64,000 nt of DNA, taken from NCBI GenBank assembly GCA_026989355.1, contig JALSJM010000002.1:248001-312000 (forward strand), in the 5' to 3' direction. Each line of letters begins with the position of its first letter. Within the stretch, counting starts at the first letter, position 1. The notes under the pieces were generated by a model, which worked only from the letters and a program-made list of their open reading frames with translations, ran no database searches and was not told where the DNA came from. Shown here in pieces: positions 37,986 to 46,620 of this stretch. The stretch is from Paracoccaceae bacterium (GTDB lineage: Bacteria; Pseudomonadota; Alphaproteobacteria; Rhodobacterales; Rhodobacteraceae). The position numbers and the translations under genes are program-made.

Positions 37986-39008
37986 TCAGTTGTCTGTTCC
38001 TTTCACCTCTTCGTCCCACCGCTTGAGCAGCCGCTCACGCGTCTCGCTGCTGCCATAGGTGGCAAAATCGTAGTCGATCAGCTTGATCGTCGAGGGGTCG
38101 GGTGCTTCCGGCGGCAGGGTCGCATTCTTGTTTGAGGGCACGTTATACACGCCAACCTGCGGCCCGAGTGATTGGGCCTCGGCGCTCAGCGCGAATTCCA
38201 CGAATTTTTTCGCGGCATCGAAATTTCTTGTTCCATTGATGATGCTGACGCCGCCCACCTCGTATCCGGTGCCCTCGCAGGGCGAAACGATCTTCAGCGG
38301 AAAACCCTTCTTGGCGAGCTTAACCATGTCATGCATGAACCCGATCGAGATGCCGGTTTCGCCACGCGCTGCTGCCTTGGAGGGAGCAGAGCCGGATTTC
38401 GTGTACTGGTTGACATTCTTGCCGATCTCGCGCAGCAGCTTGAAGGCCTCGTCTTCGCCGAACACCTGCACCAGCGTTGCCAGCTGGGTATAGGCCGTGC
38501 CCGAGCTGTTGGGATTGGCTACCTGGATCTCGCCCTTGTACTGGGGATCGGCCAGATCCTTCCAGCAGGCGGGCGGAGCAATGCCCTTTTCCTTCAGCAC
38601 GTCTTCATTATAGGCGACTCCGAGCACGCCAAGGTGGATACCGATGGTGCGTCCTTCCGAAATGTCGGCCATGCGCTGGGCCCAGCCCAGAAGCTCTGAG
38701 GTGTCAACTGTGGAAGGCTGGGTCAGACCCTCGGCGGCGGCGATCAGATGCGGATCACCGGTGCCCCCCCACCAGACGTCGATCTTCGGATTGCCAGCCT
38801 CGGCGCGCACCTGGGCCAGGGTTTCGCCGGTGCTTTTGCGCACCATGGAAACGCCGATCCCCGTCTTGTCCGTAAAGGCGCTGGTCATCAGGTCGCACCA
38901 ATCCTGTTCGTTGCTGCATACGATACTGAGTTCTTCGGCCGTGGTCTGCTGGGCGGCGGTCAGCGCCGAGGCCAGCACGGCTGCGGCAAGGAAATGCTGT
39001 TTCATCAT
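37986..39008 (-). CDS. Periplasmic binding protein, Fbp/AfuA-like; probably sugar-phosphate
   Basis: A signal peptide (MMKQHFLAAAVLASALTAAQ) and a type II binding-protein fold (LSIVCSNEQDWCDLM, then DVWWGGTGDPHLIAAAEGL). The region where FbpA proteins carry the iron-binding Tyr-Tyr pair instead reads GISIGFMHDMVKLAKKG, and E250 follows 23 residues after D227. The H226-D227 ... E250 spacing matches the hexose-phosphate ligands I recall for Actinobacillus AfuA. I therefore favour a phosphorylated sugar or similar organophosphate over ferric iron, although databases may label it iron(III). First gene of its unit. Confidence 0.85.
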   Translation of the reverse strand: MMKQHFLAAAVLASALTAAQQTTAEELSIVCSNEQDWCDLMTSAFTDKTGIGVSMVRKSTGETLAQVRAEAGNPKIDVWWGGTGDPHLIAAAEGLTQPSTVDTSELLGWAQRMADISEGRTIGIHLGVLGVAYNEDVLKEKGIAPPACWKDLADPQYKGEIQVANPNSSGTAYTQLATLVQVFGEDEAFKLLREIGKNVNQYTKSGSAPSKAAARGETGISIGFMHDMVKLAKKGFPLKIVSPCEGTGYEVGGVSIINGTRNFDAAKKFVEFALSAEAQSLGPQVGVYNVPSNKNATLPPEAPDPSTIKLIDYDFATYGSSETRERLLKRWDEEVKGTDN

Positions 39009-39294
39009 GTCTTGTCTCCCTTGGAGTTCAGATGCCGCCCGTTCGGTCTGAAAATATGCACTTCGGGCGGTCGCGTTATCGTGATCGGCATGGGTAATGC
39101 CCTGATGACACTATTACATCCCGCTCTGTGTCCCACGCCGGTTTGTGTTAACAATATTTTGCCGGTAGGCAGGCAGTGATTGCAATCCCGGCCCTGATGC
39201 GTCGCACTGCCGGGCGACATGAACCGCAAGACCGTTTGGACGAGAACACGGAATGCATTAGATTGAAAGAAGAATGAGAAAGCCAGGGGAAATG
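39009..39294. promoter_or_regulatory. Divergent control region, transporter versus two-component system
   Basis: This 286-bp gap must hold promoters for both the binding-protein gene and the response regulator gene. A small inverted repeat GGCAT-GGGTA-ATGCC lies at about 39087-39101 and an AT-rich stretch (GTTAACAATATTTT) at about 39146-39160. I see no convincing -35/-10 pair or clear direct repeats for the regulator, so operator positions stay open. Confidence 0.45.
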
Positions 39295-40044
39295 ATGAAT
39301 GCATCCTTCGAAGGTCGGCCGACCATAGCGATCGTCGATGATGATCCCGACATGCGTAACACGTTGGCCGAATTGCTTGGTGACAACGGATTCGAAACCA
39401 TCCTGCTGGGCAGCAGCAGGGAATTTCATGCCCTGGGCAAGTATCCGGATATCGATCTTGCGCTGATCGATCTCAAGCTTCAGGGGGAATCGGGCCTGAC
39501 GCTTGCGATAGATATACGTAACCGTCTCGATTTGCCGATTGTCATGCTGACGGGTGTCGGAGATGTGGTTGACAAGATCGTGGGCCTTGAAACCGGAGCC
39601 GACGATTATCTGATGAAGCCGTTCAATCCGCGCGAACTGATCGCGCGCCTGCGGGCCGTGTTGCGCCGATATGGCGCGACACAGGGCCCGCCCCGCAAAC
39701 ACATGACGGCAAATGGCGACAGCGACCTCGGTTTTGGTGGTAATGTGCTCGATACCGTGCACAGGGCGCTTTATGCTTCCGATGGTTCCGAGATACCGCT
39801 GACCAACGCGGAATATCGGTTGCTGGAATATTTTCTGCGCAACCCCAACAGGGTTATCCCCCGCACCGAACTTCTGGCAGAGCTTGGCAATGATCTGTCG
39901 CAATACGTTGACCGCACGATTGATGTGCTGATCCTGCGTCTGCGCCGCAAGATAGAGGTTGCCCCTTCGAAGCCCGTGCATCTCCAGACGCGCCGCGGTC
40001 AGGGCTATATATTTGTAACCGATCCGGGCGGGCTGGAAAGATGA
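39295..40044 (+). CDS. OmpR-family response regulator
   Basis: A receiver domain (TIAIVDDDPDMRNTLAELLG, phospho-acceptor in LALIDLKLQG, Lys in YLMKPFNPRELIARLRAVLR) followed by a winged helix (LTNAEYRLLEYFLRNPNRVI, then RTIDVLILRLRRKIE and RRGQGYIF). The ATG at 39295 is best, with AGGGG five bases upstream; two earlier in-frame ATGs exist. The ATGA overlap with the hybrid kinase gene shows they form one unit. Divergent placement suggests it controls the transporter. Confidence 0.93.
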   Translation: MNASFEGRPTIAIVDDDPDMRNTLAELLGDNGFETILLGSSREFHALGKYPDIDLALIDLKLQGESGLTLAIDIRNRLDLPIVMLTGVGDVVDKIVGLETGADDYLMKPFNPRELIARLRAVLRRYGATQGPPRKHMTANGDSDLGFGGNVLDTVHRALYASDGSEIPLTNAEYRLLEYFLRNPNRVIPRTELLAELGNDLSQYVDRTIDVLILRLRRKIEVAPSKPVHLQTRRGQGYIFVTDPGGLER

Positions 40045-42614
40045 AAGGCAGACGCCGCCCGGGAAGCGCAACGCCGGGCATTCGTCTGAGGTTGCATCTG
40101 GCTCTGGCATTGCTTGCCGCTGCCACGTTCCTGATGGGATTGCTGTCCTGGTATGCCCTCGACAGGGCCGATGAAAAGCTGGAGAACCTGCATCGCGATA
40201 CCCTGACGGAAGTTGCCCGCGCACTGGCGCTTTCAAAGCGTTCGGCCGAGCTTGTGACATCGGCGCCGTTCCTGCTGGGCCTTCGGTCCCCTTATCTCAT
40301 CCGTTCGGAGGGAGAGGCGCTGATCCGGGCGATCCAGGAAATCGATTCCCAGTTGTCGGCAAACGAAAATGGCAGAAACATCACTGCCAACGGCTTTGCC
40401 AGACAGGTATCGTCATCACTGACAAACATGAAGCAGGCTCTGGCCGATCTGATCGTTGCGGCTGACCGGCTTGATGCGCAGCATGACATCATGATCCGGC
40501 AACGCGCCATTCTTGCCGAGTTCGACAAGCTGTTTGCCAAAAATGCAAGCGATGGATCGCGGGAGCCGGAAGAGCGCCGCAACTGGACTGCCCTGCAGAA
40601 GGCGGCTGGCGCATTGATCAGCGCGGCCTATGTGGACAGCCTTCCGAGCCTTGGCGAATATCAGCGCAAATTCACCCGAACGGTGGCTCAACTAGGCCAG
40701 ACCGCAGGAATGACGGCCGAGCAGCGCGGATTCCTTGCCGAGATGCTTGCCCTGAGTGAAGGCGAGGATGGCCTGTTTGCCGTGCGCCGGCGCGACCTGG
40801 ATCAGAATCTGTTTGCGCAGAGCGCGCTGTTTCGTATCCGCTATGAATCCGGCCGAATCAGCGAAGTGGCGATGGAGCAGGCCAGGGCCGCTGAAGATGT
40901 TCTTTCCCAAAACCGGCAGGAGACCACCAGCTCGATCAACCTTGCGAAGCTGGCGATCATCGGTATCGGGCTAGGCAGTGGTTTCACGGCCCTAATCGCG
41001 GCATTGTATGTTTCGGGTTATGTCACCGGCAATATCCACGCGATTTCCGATGCAATGGAACGTCTTGCCAAAGGCGACCGCAAGGTGGATCTGCCGCGCC
41101 CGAAAGGAAAGGTAGATGAAATCGGCAAGCTTCTGCGGGCGTTCCGGGTTTTCCGCGCCAATGCGCTTCGGCTTGATCGAAGCAATCGGCAATTGCGGCA
41201 GAGAAACATGTTGTTCGAGCGGATATTCAACAACATCAGCGATGGGGTGGCGATCACCGATGAAACCGGGCGCCTGACAGCCGCAAACCCGTGTCTGCCG
41301 CGGGTTCTGCGTTTGCCCGACGGTCTTATGCTGCGCAATGTGCCTATCACTCAGGTGCTGGCATCGTCCCCGTTTGCCGGGGATGCCGAAAGACAAGAGC
41401 TTGGTAACGGCTTCCAGCCGCGCATGGTACTGCATGGCAAGGATGGCGATGTATTGGAAGTGCGCTGCTCGCGGCTTCCCGACGGTGGTGAAATATGGCT
41501 GTTCACCGATGAGACCGAACGCCGCAAGGTTGAAGAGCGCCTGAGTCAGATCAGGCGCATCGAAAGCCTTGGCAGGGTAACCGGCGAAGTGGCGCATGAT
41601 TTCGCCAATATCCTTTCATCGATTTCGGGCAACCTGCACCTGCTGGAAGTGCGCGGCGATGTGGGGGATACATCGGCCGTACGCAAGCGTATTGCGAGCG
41701 CTGTCGAAATCGGCACATCGCTTACCGAGCGGCTGCTCGCTTTTGCCCGCAAGCAAAGGCTGGAACCCGAAGTGATCGAGCTGAACACGCTTGTGGCGGG
41801 TCTGGAAGATCTGGTGAGCATAGGCCTCAAGGATGGTGTGCGGCTTGAGACGGACCTTGGCCCAAAACCCCTGCATGTGCGGGTTGATCCCGGCCAGTTG
41901 GAAAGCGGAATACTCAATCTCTGCCTCAACAGCAGCCAGGCGATCGAGGGCGCTGGCCATATCCGCATTTCAGTGCGCAAGGGGTCAGACCACATGGCCG
42001 TGATCGAGATCGAAGATGACGGGTGCGGCATGGATGAAGGCGAACTCAAGCGCGCAACGGAGCCTTTCTATTCGGCGCGCGGGGATGGCGGGGGAACGGG
42101 GCTTGGCCTTTCAAGCGTGTATGGTTTCATCGTTCAGTCGGGAGGGGATCTTCAGATTGAAAGCCGCCCCGGCGAAGGCACACAGGTGCGCCTGCTGTTG
42201 CCCGTTGTGGAAGAAGAAACCGAAAAGACCGAACCATGCACCCAGCCGGTCAGGATCCTGCTGGTCGAGGATGAGGCCGATGCATTGCGGAAAACAGCGC
42301 GCCTCTTGCGGCGGATGGGCCATGATGTGCATGGTGCTTCGCATTTTTCCGAGGCCCGGCGGCTGCTGCTGGAAAATCACGAATACGATGTGCTTCTGAC
42401 CGATATCCATCTGGACGAAGGGCATTCCGGTCTGGAACTGGTTGATCTCTGTCTGGAACGGCGCGCTCCCTGGCGCATCATCGTGACATCGGGACGGGAG
42501 GCCGACCTGTCGGTGTTGTCTCGCAAGCGTGGTGATCGGGTGTGCTTTGTGCCCAAGCCGATTGACGCGGCTGCGCTTGCCATGTTCCTTGCTGAAGCAA
42601 AGGTCGAAGCATGA
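40041..42614 (+). CDS. Hybrid sensor histidine kinase (TorS-like layout)
   Basis: An 857-residue protein with TM1 at about 17-40, a periplasmic helical sensor of about 260 residues, TM2 at about 302-325 and HAMP (VTGNIHAISDAMERLAKGDR). A PAS domain follows (ITDETGRLTAANPCLPRVLR), then the H-box with H519 (GEVAHDFANILSSISGN), the ATPase (NSSQAIEGAG, then GGTGLGLSSVYGFIVQSGG) and a C-terminal receiver with D788 (DVLLTDIHLDEG). The helical sensor with HAMP resembles TorS and PgtB, kinases that often read a partner binding protein. Together with the AfuA-like protein next door this suggests nutrient sensing. Confidence 0.92.
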   Translation: MKGRRRPGSATPGIRLRLHLALALLAAATFLMGLLSWYALDRADEKLENLHRDTLTEVARALALSKRSAELVTSAPFLLGLRSPYLIRSEGEALIRAIQEIDSQLSANENGRNITANGFARQVSSSLTNMKQALADLIVAADRLDAQHDIMIRQRAILAEFDKLFAKNASDGSREPEERRNWTALQKAAGALISAAYVDSLPSLGEYQRKFTRTVAQLGQTAGMTAEQRGFLAEMLALSEGEDGLFAVRRRDLDQNLFAQSALFRIRYESGRISEVAMEQARAAEDVLSQNRQETTSSINLAKLAIIGIGLGSGFTALIAALYVSGYVTGNIHAISDAMERLAKGDRKVDLPRPKGKVDEIGKLLRAFRVFRANALRLDRSNRQLRQRNMLFERIFNNISDGVAITDETGRLTAANPCLPRVLRLPDGLMLRNVPITQVLASSPFAGDAERQELGNGFQPRMVLHGKDGDVLEVRCSRLPDGGEIWLFTDETERRKVEERLSQIRRIESLGRVTGEVAHDFANILSSISGNLHLLEVRGDVGDTSAVRKRIASAVEIGTSLTERLLAFARKQRLEPEVIELNTLVAGLEDLVSIGLKDGVRLETDLGPKPLHVRVDPGQLESGILNLCLNSSQAIEGAGHIRISVRKGSDHMAVIEIEDDGCGMDEGELKRATEPFYSARGDGGGTGLGLSSVYGFIVQSGGDLQIESRPGEGTQVRLLLPVVEEETEKTEPCTQPVRILLVEDEADALRKTARLLRRMGHDVHGASHFSEARRLLLENHEYDVLLTDIHLDEGHSGLELVDLCLERRAPWRIIVTSGREADLSVLSRKRGDRVCFVPKPIDAAALAMFLAEAKVEA

Positions 42615-42674
42615 AGATGGGCTCCAGTTCAGACACCCCCATCCTCAGCGCCGTTCGTTAAGGTGGACATCGGA

Positions 42675-43451
42675 TCAAGTCGGAAGTCTTACAGTTTGAA
42701 CCAGAGCGCTTTGTGTCTGAAGGTCCGCGCGAAGCAAAAAGAGCCGGATCAGCTTTTCTCTTTCAGAGGAGTCAGAGAAGCGGCTGATGTCGCTGTTGCC
42801 GAAGGCTTGTTCGGCTCGGGCCCTGAACGTTTTCAGTTGAGTATCCAGATCGATCGCGGCAAAGGAAGAGGGAAGACCGAAGGCTGTTTCGAATACCTTG
42901 CGCAAAGGCGGACGGCCCATGATTTCATACCACTTTGTATTTTCGCTGTTGTTCTTGCCCGAGATTTCTGCCAGATCCCGCTCGAGGGAAAGCGCCAGGC
43001 GCATGTCTGCATTCTGTTTCCCAACGGCAATCTCGAACTGACGTGTCTCATAAAGCGCGGTTATCTCTTTCGGGAAATCGCTGATCTTGTTCCGTGGGAC
43101 TGCAAGGTCGCCGAATCCGAAGGCCTTGGACAACTCAAGATAGCGTTTGTCGGGAAGCCTGTTGGCCAGTGCCTTGGGAGAAAGGGTTCCTTCCTCCAGG
43201 ATCTTTTGAATGAAGGCCTTGCTGTTGATGTCATCATCAAGGCCAAAAGCGCCAAGGGCAACTTTCAGCAAGGTGCGGTCATTAACCAGTTCGGCAGCGC
43301 TGTTGATCTTGCCGATGTGCTTGCGGAAATATGCGGTGTCTCGCTGGATACCGGATGCATTCGCAAAAGTTTCCCGCTGTTTCTCCAAGGTGCGGGTCAG
43401 AAAGGCCCAACCCGCATAACCGCCAAACGGGACAACGGGTTGAAACATCAC
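42675..43451 (-). CDS. DUF1217-family flagellar protein
   Basis: A 258-residue soluble protein, MMFQPVVPFGGYAGWAFLTR at the start, with repeated helical patterns (DRTLLKVALGAFGLDDDINS, then KRYLELSKAFGFGD). This is the DUF1217 family of rhodobacterial and rhizobial flagellar clusters; its exact role is not established. It overlaps flbT (ATGA) and follows the flagellin-flaF-flbT order. The convergent hybrid kinase gene ends 60 bp away. Confidence 0.86.
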   Translation of the reverse strand: MMFQPVVPFGGYAGWAFLTRTLEKQRETFANASGIQRDTAYFRKHIGKINSAAELVNDRTLLKVALGAFGLDDDINSKAFIQKILEEGTLSPKALANRLPDKRYLELSKAFGFGDLAVPRNKISDFPKEITALYETRQFEIAVGKQNADMRLALSLERDLAEISGKNNSENTKWYEIMGRPPLRKVFETAFGLPSSFAAIDLDTQLKTFRARAEQAFGNSDISRFSDSSEREKLIRLFLLRADLQTQSALVQTVRLPT

Positions 43452-43852
43452 ATCGCATGAGCAGCGAGGAGCCGCTCTTCCCTGGGCAGCAGGGTGCGCA
43501 ATGCCTTCAGTGCCTGATAGAAATTCCCGGAGAGGGCAGCCTCGGTGGCTGTGTCCAGGTGCTGGCGGCTGTCATGATCGGTGAGGGCCCGGCTGAGTTG
43601 CTCGATACCGCGCAACAACTGCATGCGCCCCTGTTCTTTTTCCGCATCGCCCGACAGCACGAGCTGCGCAATATAGCAGACACGGCGAACCGGCGTGTTG
43701 ACCTCATCCGGATGGATGGCGTCACGGAGGCGCAGAATATTGGCGTTTGGTGTCAGGATGCACAGACGACTGCGCCTGTCGCCGTTTTCGATTACGGCTC
43801 CATTGATCAGAATACGTTCCTTGGGAGAGAGTTTCAGAACAAGTCCGCTCAT
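43448..43852 (-). CDS. flbT: FlbT, flagellin translation repressor
   Basis: A 134-residue protein with the family start MSGLVLKLSPKERILINGAV and the central VRRVCYIAQLVLSGDAEKEQ. In Caulobacter FlbT binds the 5' leader of flagellin mRNA and promotes its decay when the hook is incomplete. It is co-transcribed with flaF (ATGA overlap) just behind flagellin. Confidence 0.95.
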   Translation of the reverse strand: MSGLVLKLSPKERILINGAVIENGDRRSRLCILTPNANILRLRDAIHPDEVNTPVRRVCYIAQLVLSGDAEKEQGRMQLLRGIEQLSRALTDHDSRQHLDTATEAALSGNFYQALKALRTLLPREERLLAAHAM

Positions 43853-44223
43853 GCCACGGTCTCCTGATTGCGCAGGCCACGCATGATTGCGGTATTGATA
43901 TCGATCAGAACGTCGATTGCGGCATCGTGGTTCAAAACACGGCGGCTCTGAACAGCAGTAAATTCGGCAAGATAGAGAATCTGGGCACGCAGATGTGCTG
44001 GCAGGGCGTTGCCTTCAGAGGCAATATCCGCCGCCAGAATGTTCCACAGACGGCGATTGTCGTGCAGGGCTTTTGCAAGCAGAGGAAAATCACCGGGTTT
44101 GGATGCGGCCCGTTTCATCTGGCGGGTGATGCGCGCGAAAGCGTCGTATTCGGTATCGCGGTCGGTGCGGACTGGAGCGGTGGTTGCGGCATAGGTGGTG
44201 CGGGCCATGTCGTAAGCGTTCAT
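43849..44223 (-). CDS. flaF: FlaF, flagellin synthesis regulator
   Basis: A 124-residue protein starting MNAYDMARTTYAATTAPVRT, with LLAKALHDNRRLWNILAADI in the middle, the FlaF signature. FlaF acts opposite to FlbT and is needed for flagellin translation or secretion in Caulobacter. It lies 72 bp behind the flagellin gene and overlaps flbT. Confidence 0.94.
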   Translation of the reverse strand: MNAYDMARTTYAATTAPVRTDRDTEYDAFARITRQMKRAASKPGDFPLLAKALHDNRRLWNILAADIASEGNALPAHLRAQILYLAEFTAVQSRRVLNHDAAIDVLIDINTAIMRGLRNQETVA

Positions 44224-44295
44224 GTCGCGTCCTTCGGATTTCTGGGGTCACGGATGCTGGGGAAGCGGGACACCTTTCGATGCCCCGCCAATGCC

Positions 44296-45588
44296 CTAGC
44301 GGAAGAGCGACAGAACCGACTGCGGTGCTTGGTTGGCGATGGAAAGGGCCTGAATGCCCAGCTGCTGTTGCACCTGCAGTGCCTGCAGCCGTGCCGAAGC
44401 CTCTTCCATGTCGGCATCGACCAGCGCTCCGATTCCGGCTTTCAGTGAATCGGTGAGCTTGCTGATATAATTGCTCTGAATTTCGATCCTTCCTTCGACC
44501 GAACCGAAGCTGGCCGAGGCATCAATCGAGGTCTGGATCAGATTCTCGATCGAGCCGAGTGCAGCCGTGGCGTTGGTTGCGGTGGTCACGTCGATCGATC
44601 CAAGGGCAGACAGCCCGCCCGACCCGCGAGAGGCCGAGAACGAGAAGCTGACCGCCGCGTTTGTATTATTGGTGATCGTCAACTCGCCGGCAACCGTACT
44701 GATGTCCATGGTGAAATCGGCACTGCTCAGCCCCGCTGCCTGGAAGGCGGTTTTCATCCCGGCCACGATCGCTTCCGCGGTATCACCTTCACGCACGGTG
44801 TATTTGGCCTCGATGCTTCCAATCTGGAAGGTCAGTTCGTCGCCGGCCATCAGGCCGCCGGCCACGGTATTGTCCAGACCTGCAGTGCCGCGAGCAAGAG
44901 CTACCGAGCCGGTGGCGCCACCGGAGGCATCAAGGAATGCGAAAGTATCGAGCTTGATGAAGTCGGTGGTGCCGCCATCATTGGCATCGATGACGCCAGC
45001 CGTGCCGCCGTCGGTGCCAACCGAAGCTGCGGCTGGAGTCAGCGCCAGGCCGCCGGTCAGCGACAGGTTCTGCGCCGCCACGCCGATCGAGCTGGAAGTC
45101 ACGGTACCGGCAGCATCTCGGTCGAGCGAGGACAGAATGTCGATCCCGATATTGCCATCGGTATTGGTGGTGGTCACGGAACCATCTACCAGGTTGAGGC
45201 CGTTGAACTGAGCGGCGCTTACGACGGATTCGATCTGCTTGGTAAGGGCGGTGATATCAGCCTGGATCTTGTTGCGGTCCACATTGTCTTCTTGCGCGGC
45301 TACGATCTTGCCCTTGATCTGGGTCAGCAGGTCGGTAACGGTTTCCGCGGCCTGCCGGGCGACGGCAACTGTGGATTCACCAAGCGCAAGGCTGTCCGAG
45401 ATGGCCTTGAAACCGTTCACATCGGCTTCCATGACCTTGGAAATCGCCCAGATCGCCGAGTTGTCCTTGGCCGATGCAATCGATTTGCCGGTGGAAATCT
45501 CGTTCTGTGCCTTCATCAGATTGCTGTTGGTGTTCTTCAGGGTCTGAAGAGCCACCATTGCGCTGGTATTTGTCAGAATACTGGACAT
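44296..45588 (-). CDS. fliC: Flagellin
   Basis: A 430-residue filament protein with the conserved helical ends MSSILTNTSAMVALQTLKNT and LGIQALSIANQAPQSVLSLF. A central domain (about 150-330) is rich in Gly, Ala, Thr and Asp, as expected of the exposed part. The start ATG has AAGGA eight bases upstream. A single flagellin gene is seen here, followed by its regulators flaF and flbT. Confidence 0.96.
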   Translation of the reverse strand: MSSILTNTSAMVALQTLKNTNSNLMKAQNEISTGKSIASAKDNSAIWAISKVMEADVNGFKAISDSLALGESTVAVARQAAETVTDLLTQIKGKIVAAQEDNVDRNKIQADITALTKQIESVVSAAQFNGLNLVDGSVTTTNTDGNIGIDILSSLDRDAAGTVTSSSIGVAAQNLSLTGGLALTPAAASVGTDGGTAGVIDANDGGTTDFIKLDTFAFLDASGGATGSVALARGTAGLDNTVAGGLMAGDELTFQIGSIEAKYTVREGDTAEAIVAGMKTAFQAAGLSSADFTMDISTVAGELTITNNTNAAVSFSFSASRGSGGLSALGSIDVTTATNATAALGSIENLIQTSIDASASFGSVEGRIEIQSNYISKLTDSLKAGIGALVDADMEEASARLQALQVQQQLGIQALSIANQAPQSVLSLFR

Positions 45589-45835
45589 GTTTTTATTCCT
45601 TCATGCATGCCTTGAGACGCTTTTGCGCCGGCGTTTCGTGAACTGCCCGCCAGGGCAGAAGGACTGTCATTCTGACGCATACGGACAAGCCGGGATTTCC
45701 CGTTTCCGTGCCATCCTTTCCGGATGCAGGGCAACTTTGGAGGTGATTTGCTAAGGGAATCCTAATGGCGGAAGGGTGATTTCGGGCAGATTTGAATCAA
45801 CTGAACATTACCGGAACCACCGCGGGTTCCGTCTT
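45589..45835 (-). promoter_or_regulatory. Flagellin promoter and leader region
   Basis: The 247 bp upstream of flagellin hold no gene. A perfect hairpin (CTGCCC-GCCA-GGGCAG, 45643-45658) lies 55-70 bases before the start codon, probably inside the message leader, where FlbT is known to act in Caulobacter. I see no good sigma-28 or sigma-54 promoter; a TTAG-N7-TTAG pair at 45751-45765 is only a weak CtrA match. Confidence 0.4.
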
Positions 45836-46201
45836 TCAGGCCTTTCTTTCAAGCCCCCGACCTCCGGAAGTCAATGTCAGGCGGCGGCCGTCCCGGCCAT
45901 AGGTATTTAGCGGGGCGGGGCCTTTGCGCAGCGCCTCGATCTGCTTCATTGCTGCACGCACACCATCAATAGCGGCCGAAAGCAGGGCCTGGTTGCGTTC
46001 TGCCCGGTGGCGGATGCGGCGGACAGGTTCCGGGTCTGTATCGTGAGCGGGTGCCTGCAGGGCCGGGTGATCCAGCAGGCGCAGCTTTCGGGACACGAGC
46101 CGACAGGCGCCATCAAGATTTCCCGTCATCAGAAAGCGGTGCTCCTGCTCCAGCAAATCTTCAAGCGCTTCCAGATATTCTCGTGAAACGTCATGGGGCA
46201 T
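45836..46201 (-). CDS. FlgN-like flagellar export chaperone
   Basis: A 121-residue, mainly helical protein (LEALEDLLEQEHRFLMTGNL, then RIRHRAERNQALLSAAIDGV). Size, coiled-coil character and place between the rod-binding gene and flagellin fit FlgN, the chaperone for hook-associated proteins, but sequence conservation of this family is poor. It overlaps the flgJ-like gene by 11 bp. Confidence 0.65.
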   Translation of the reverse strand: MPHDVSREYLEALEDLLEQEHRFLMTGNLDGACRLVSRKLRLLDHPALQAPAHDTDPEPVRRIRHRAERNQALLSAAIDGVRAAMKQIEALRKGPAPLNTYGRDGRRLTLTSGGRGLERKA

Positions 46202-46505
46202 GAGAGCGCTCCTTCAGGGCTTCAAACAGACTTTCTGCCAGACCGATCCCGCCGGCCCGCGCCATTGCGCGCGCCTGTTCAAGCCGCAGGAATGAAGAGA
46301 ATTGATCCTCGCCTTCTCCTCCGCCGAAACTGCGGTTTGCCTTCGAAGCACCTGAGGCTTTCAGCATTTCGGCCAGGAAATTTGCTTCGAGCTCGCGGGC
46401 CGCCGTGCGCAGGGCCTCGTCTTTCCGGGCTTCGCCGGAGAGTGGCTTGCGCACGAAAGAAGCATGTGCGGGAGAGGTATCGGAAAACACGATCGGATCG
46501 GCCAT
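46191..46505 (-). CDS. flgJ: FlgJ-like rod-binding protein (muramidase domain absent)
   Basis: A 104-residue protein with the FlgJ N-terminal signature AARELEANFLAEMLKASGAS and SSFLRLEQARAMARAGGIGL. It lacks the C-terminal peptidoglycan hydrolase domain of enteric FlgJ, as is usual in alphaproteobacteria, where a separate transglycosylase opens the wall. First gene of the leftward pair with the FlgN-like gene and divergent from fliK. Confidence 0.85.
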   Translation of the reverse strand: MADPIVFSDTSPAHASFVRKPLSGEARKDEALRTAARELEANFLAEMLKASGASKANRSFGGGEGEDQFSSFLRLEQARAMARAGGIGLAESLFEALKERSHAP

Positions 46506-46620
46506 GACGGTTCCTCAAATTGGAATCAGTTTTCCCGAGGATGGCTTCAACCGGTAAAGAAAACGGTAAGCTGTTGCTGTCAGGGTGCAGGCTGGTTCGG
46601 GAAGAATTCCGGGAAGCGAA

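Noticed and set aside
37986-39008. Annotation of the binding protein as a ferric-iron protein
   Set aside because: The Tyr-Tyr iron ligands are not visible and His-Asp/Glu residues suited to sugar phosphates are; the iron label is kept only as an alternative.
39148-40260. Minus-strand frame of 370 codons over the response regulator
   Set aside because: It is antisense to the regulator and to the start of the kinase, with no recognisable domain.
45700-45725. TGGCAC upstream of flagellin as a sigma-54 -24 element
   Set aside because: The expected TTGC at -12 is absent at the required spacing.
45751-45765. TTAG-N7-TTAG upstream of flagellin as a CtrA site
   Set aside because: Both half sites carry a mismatch to TTAA; too weak to list as a site, though worth including in a genome-wide motif score.
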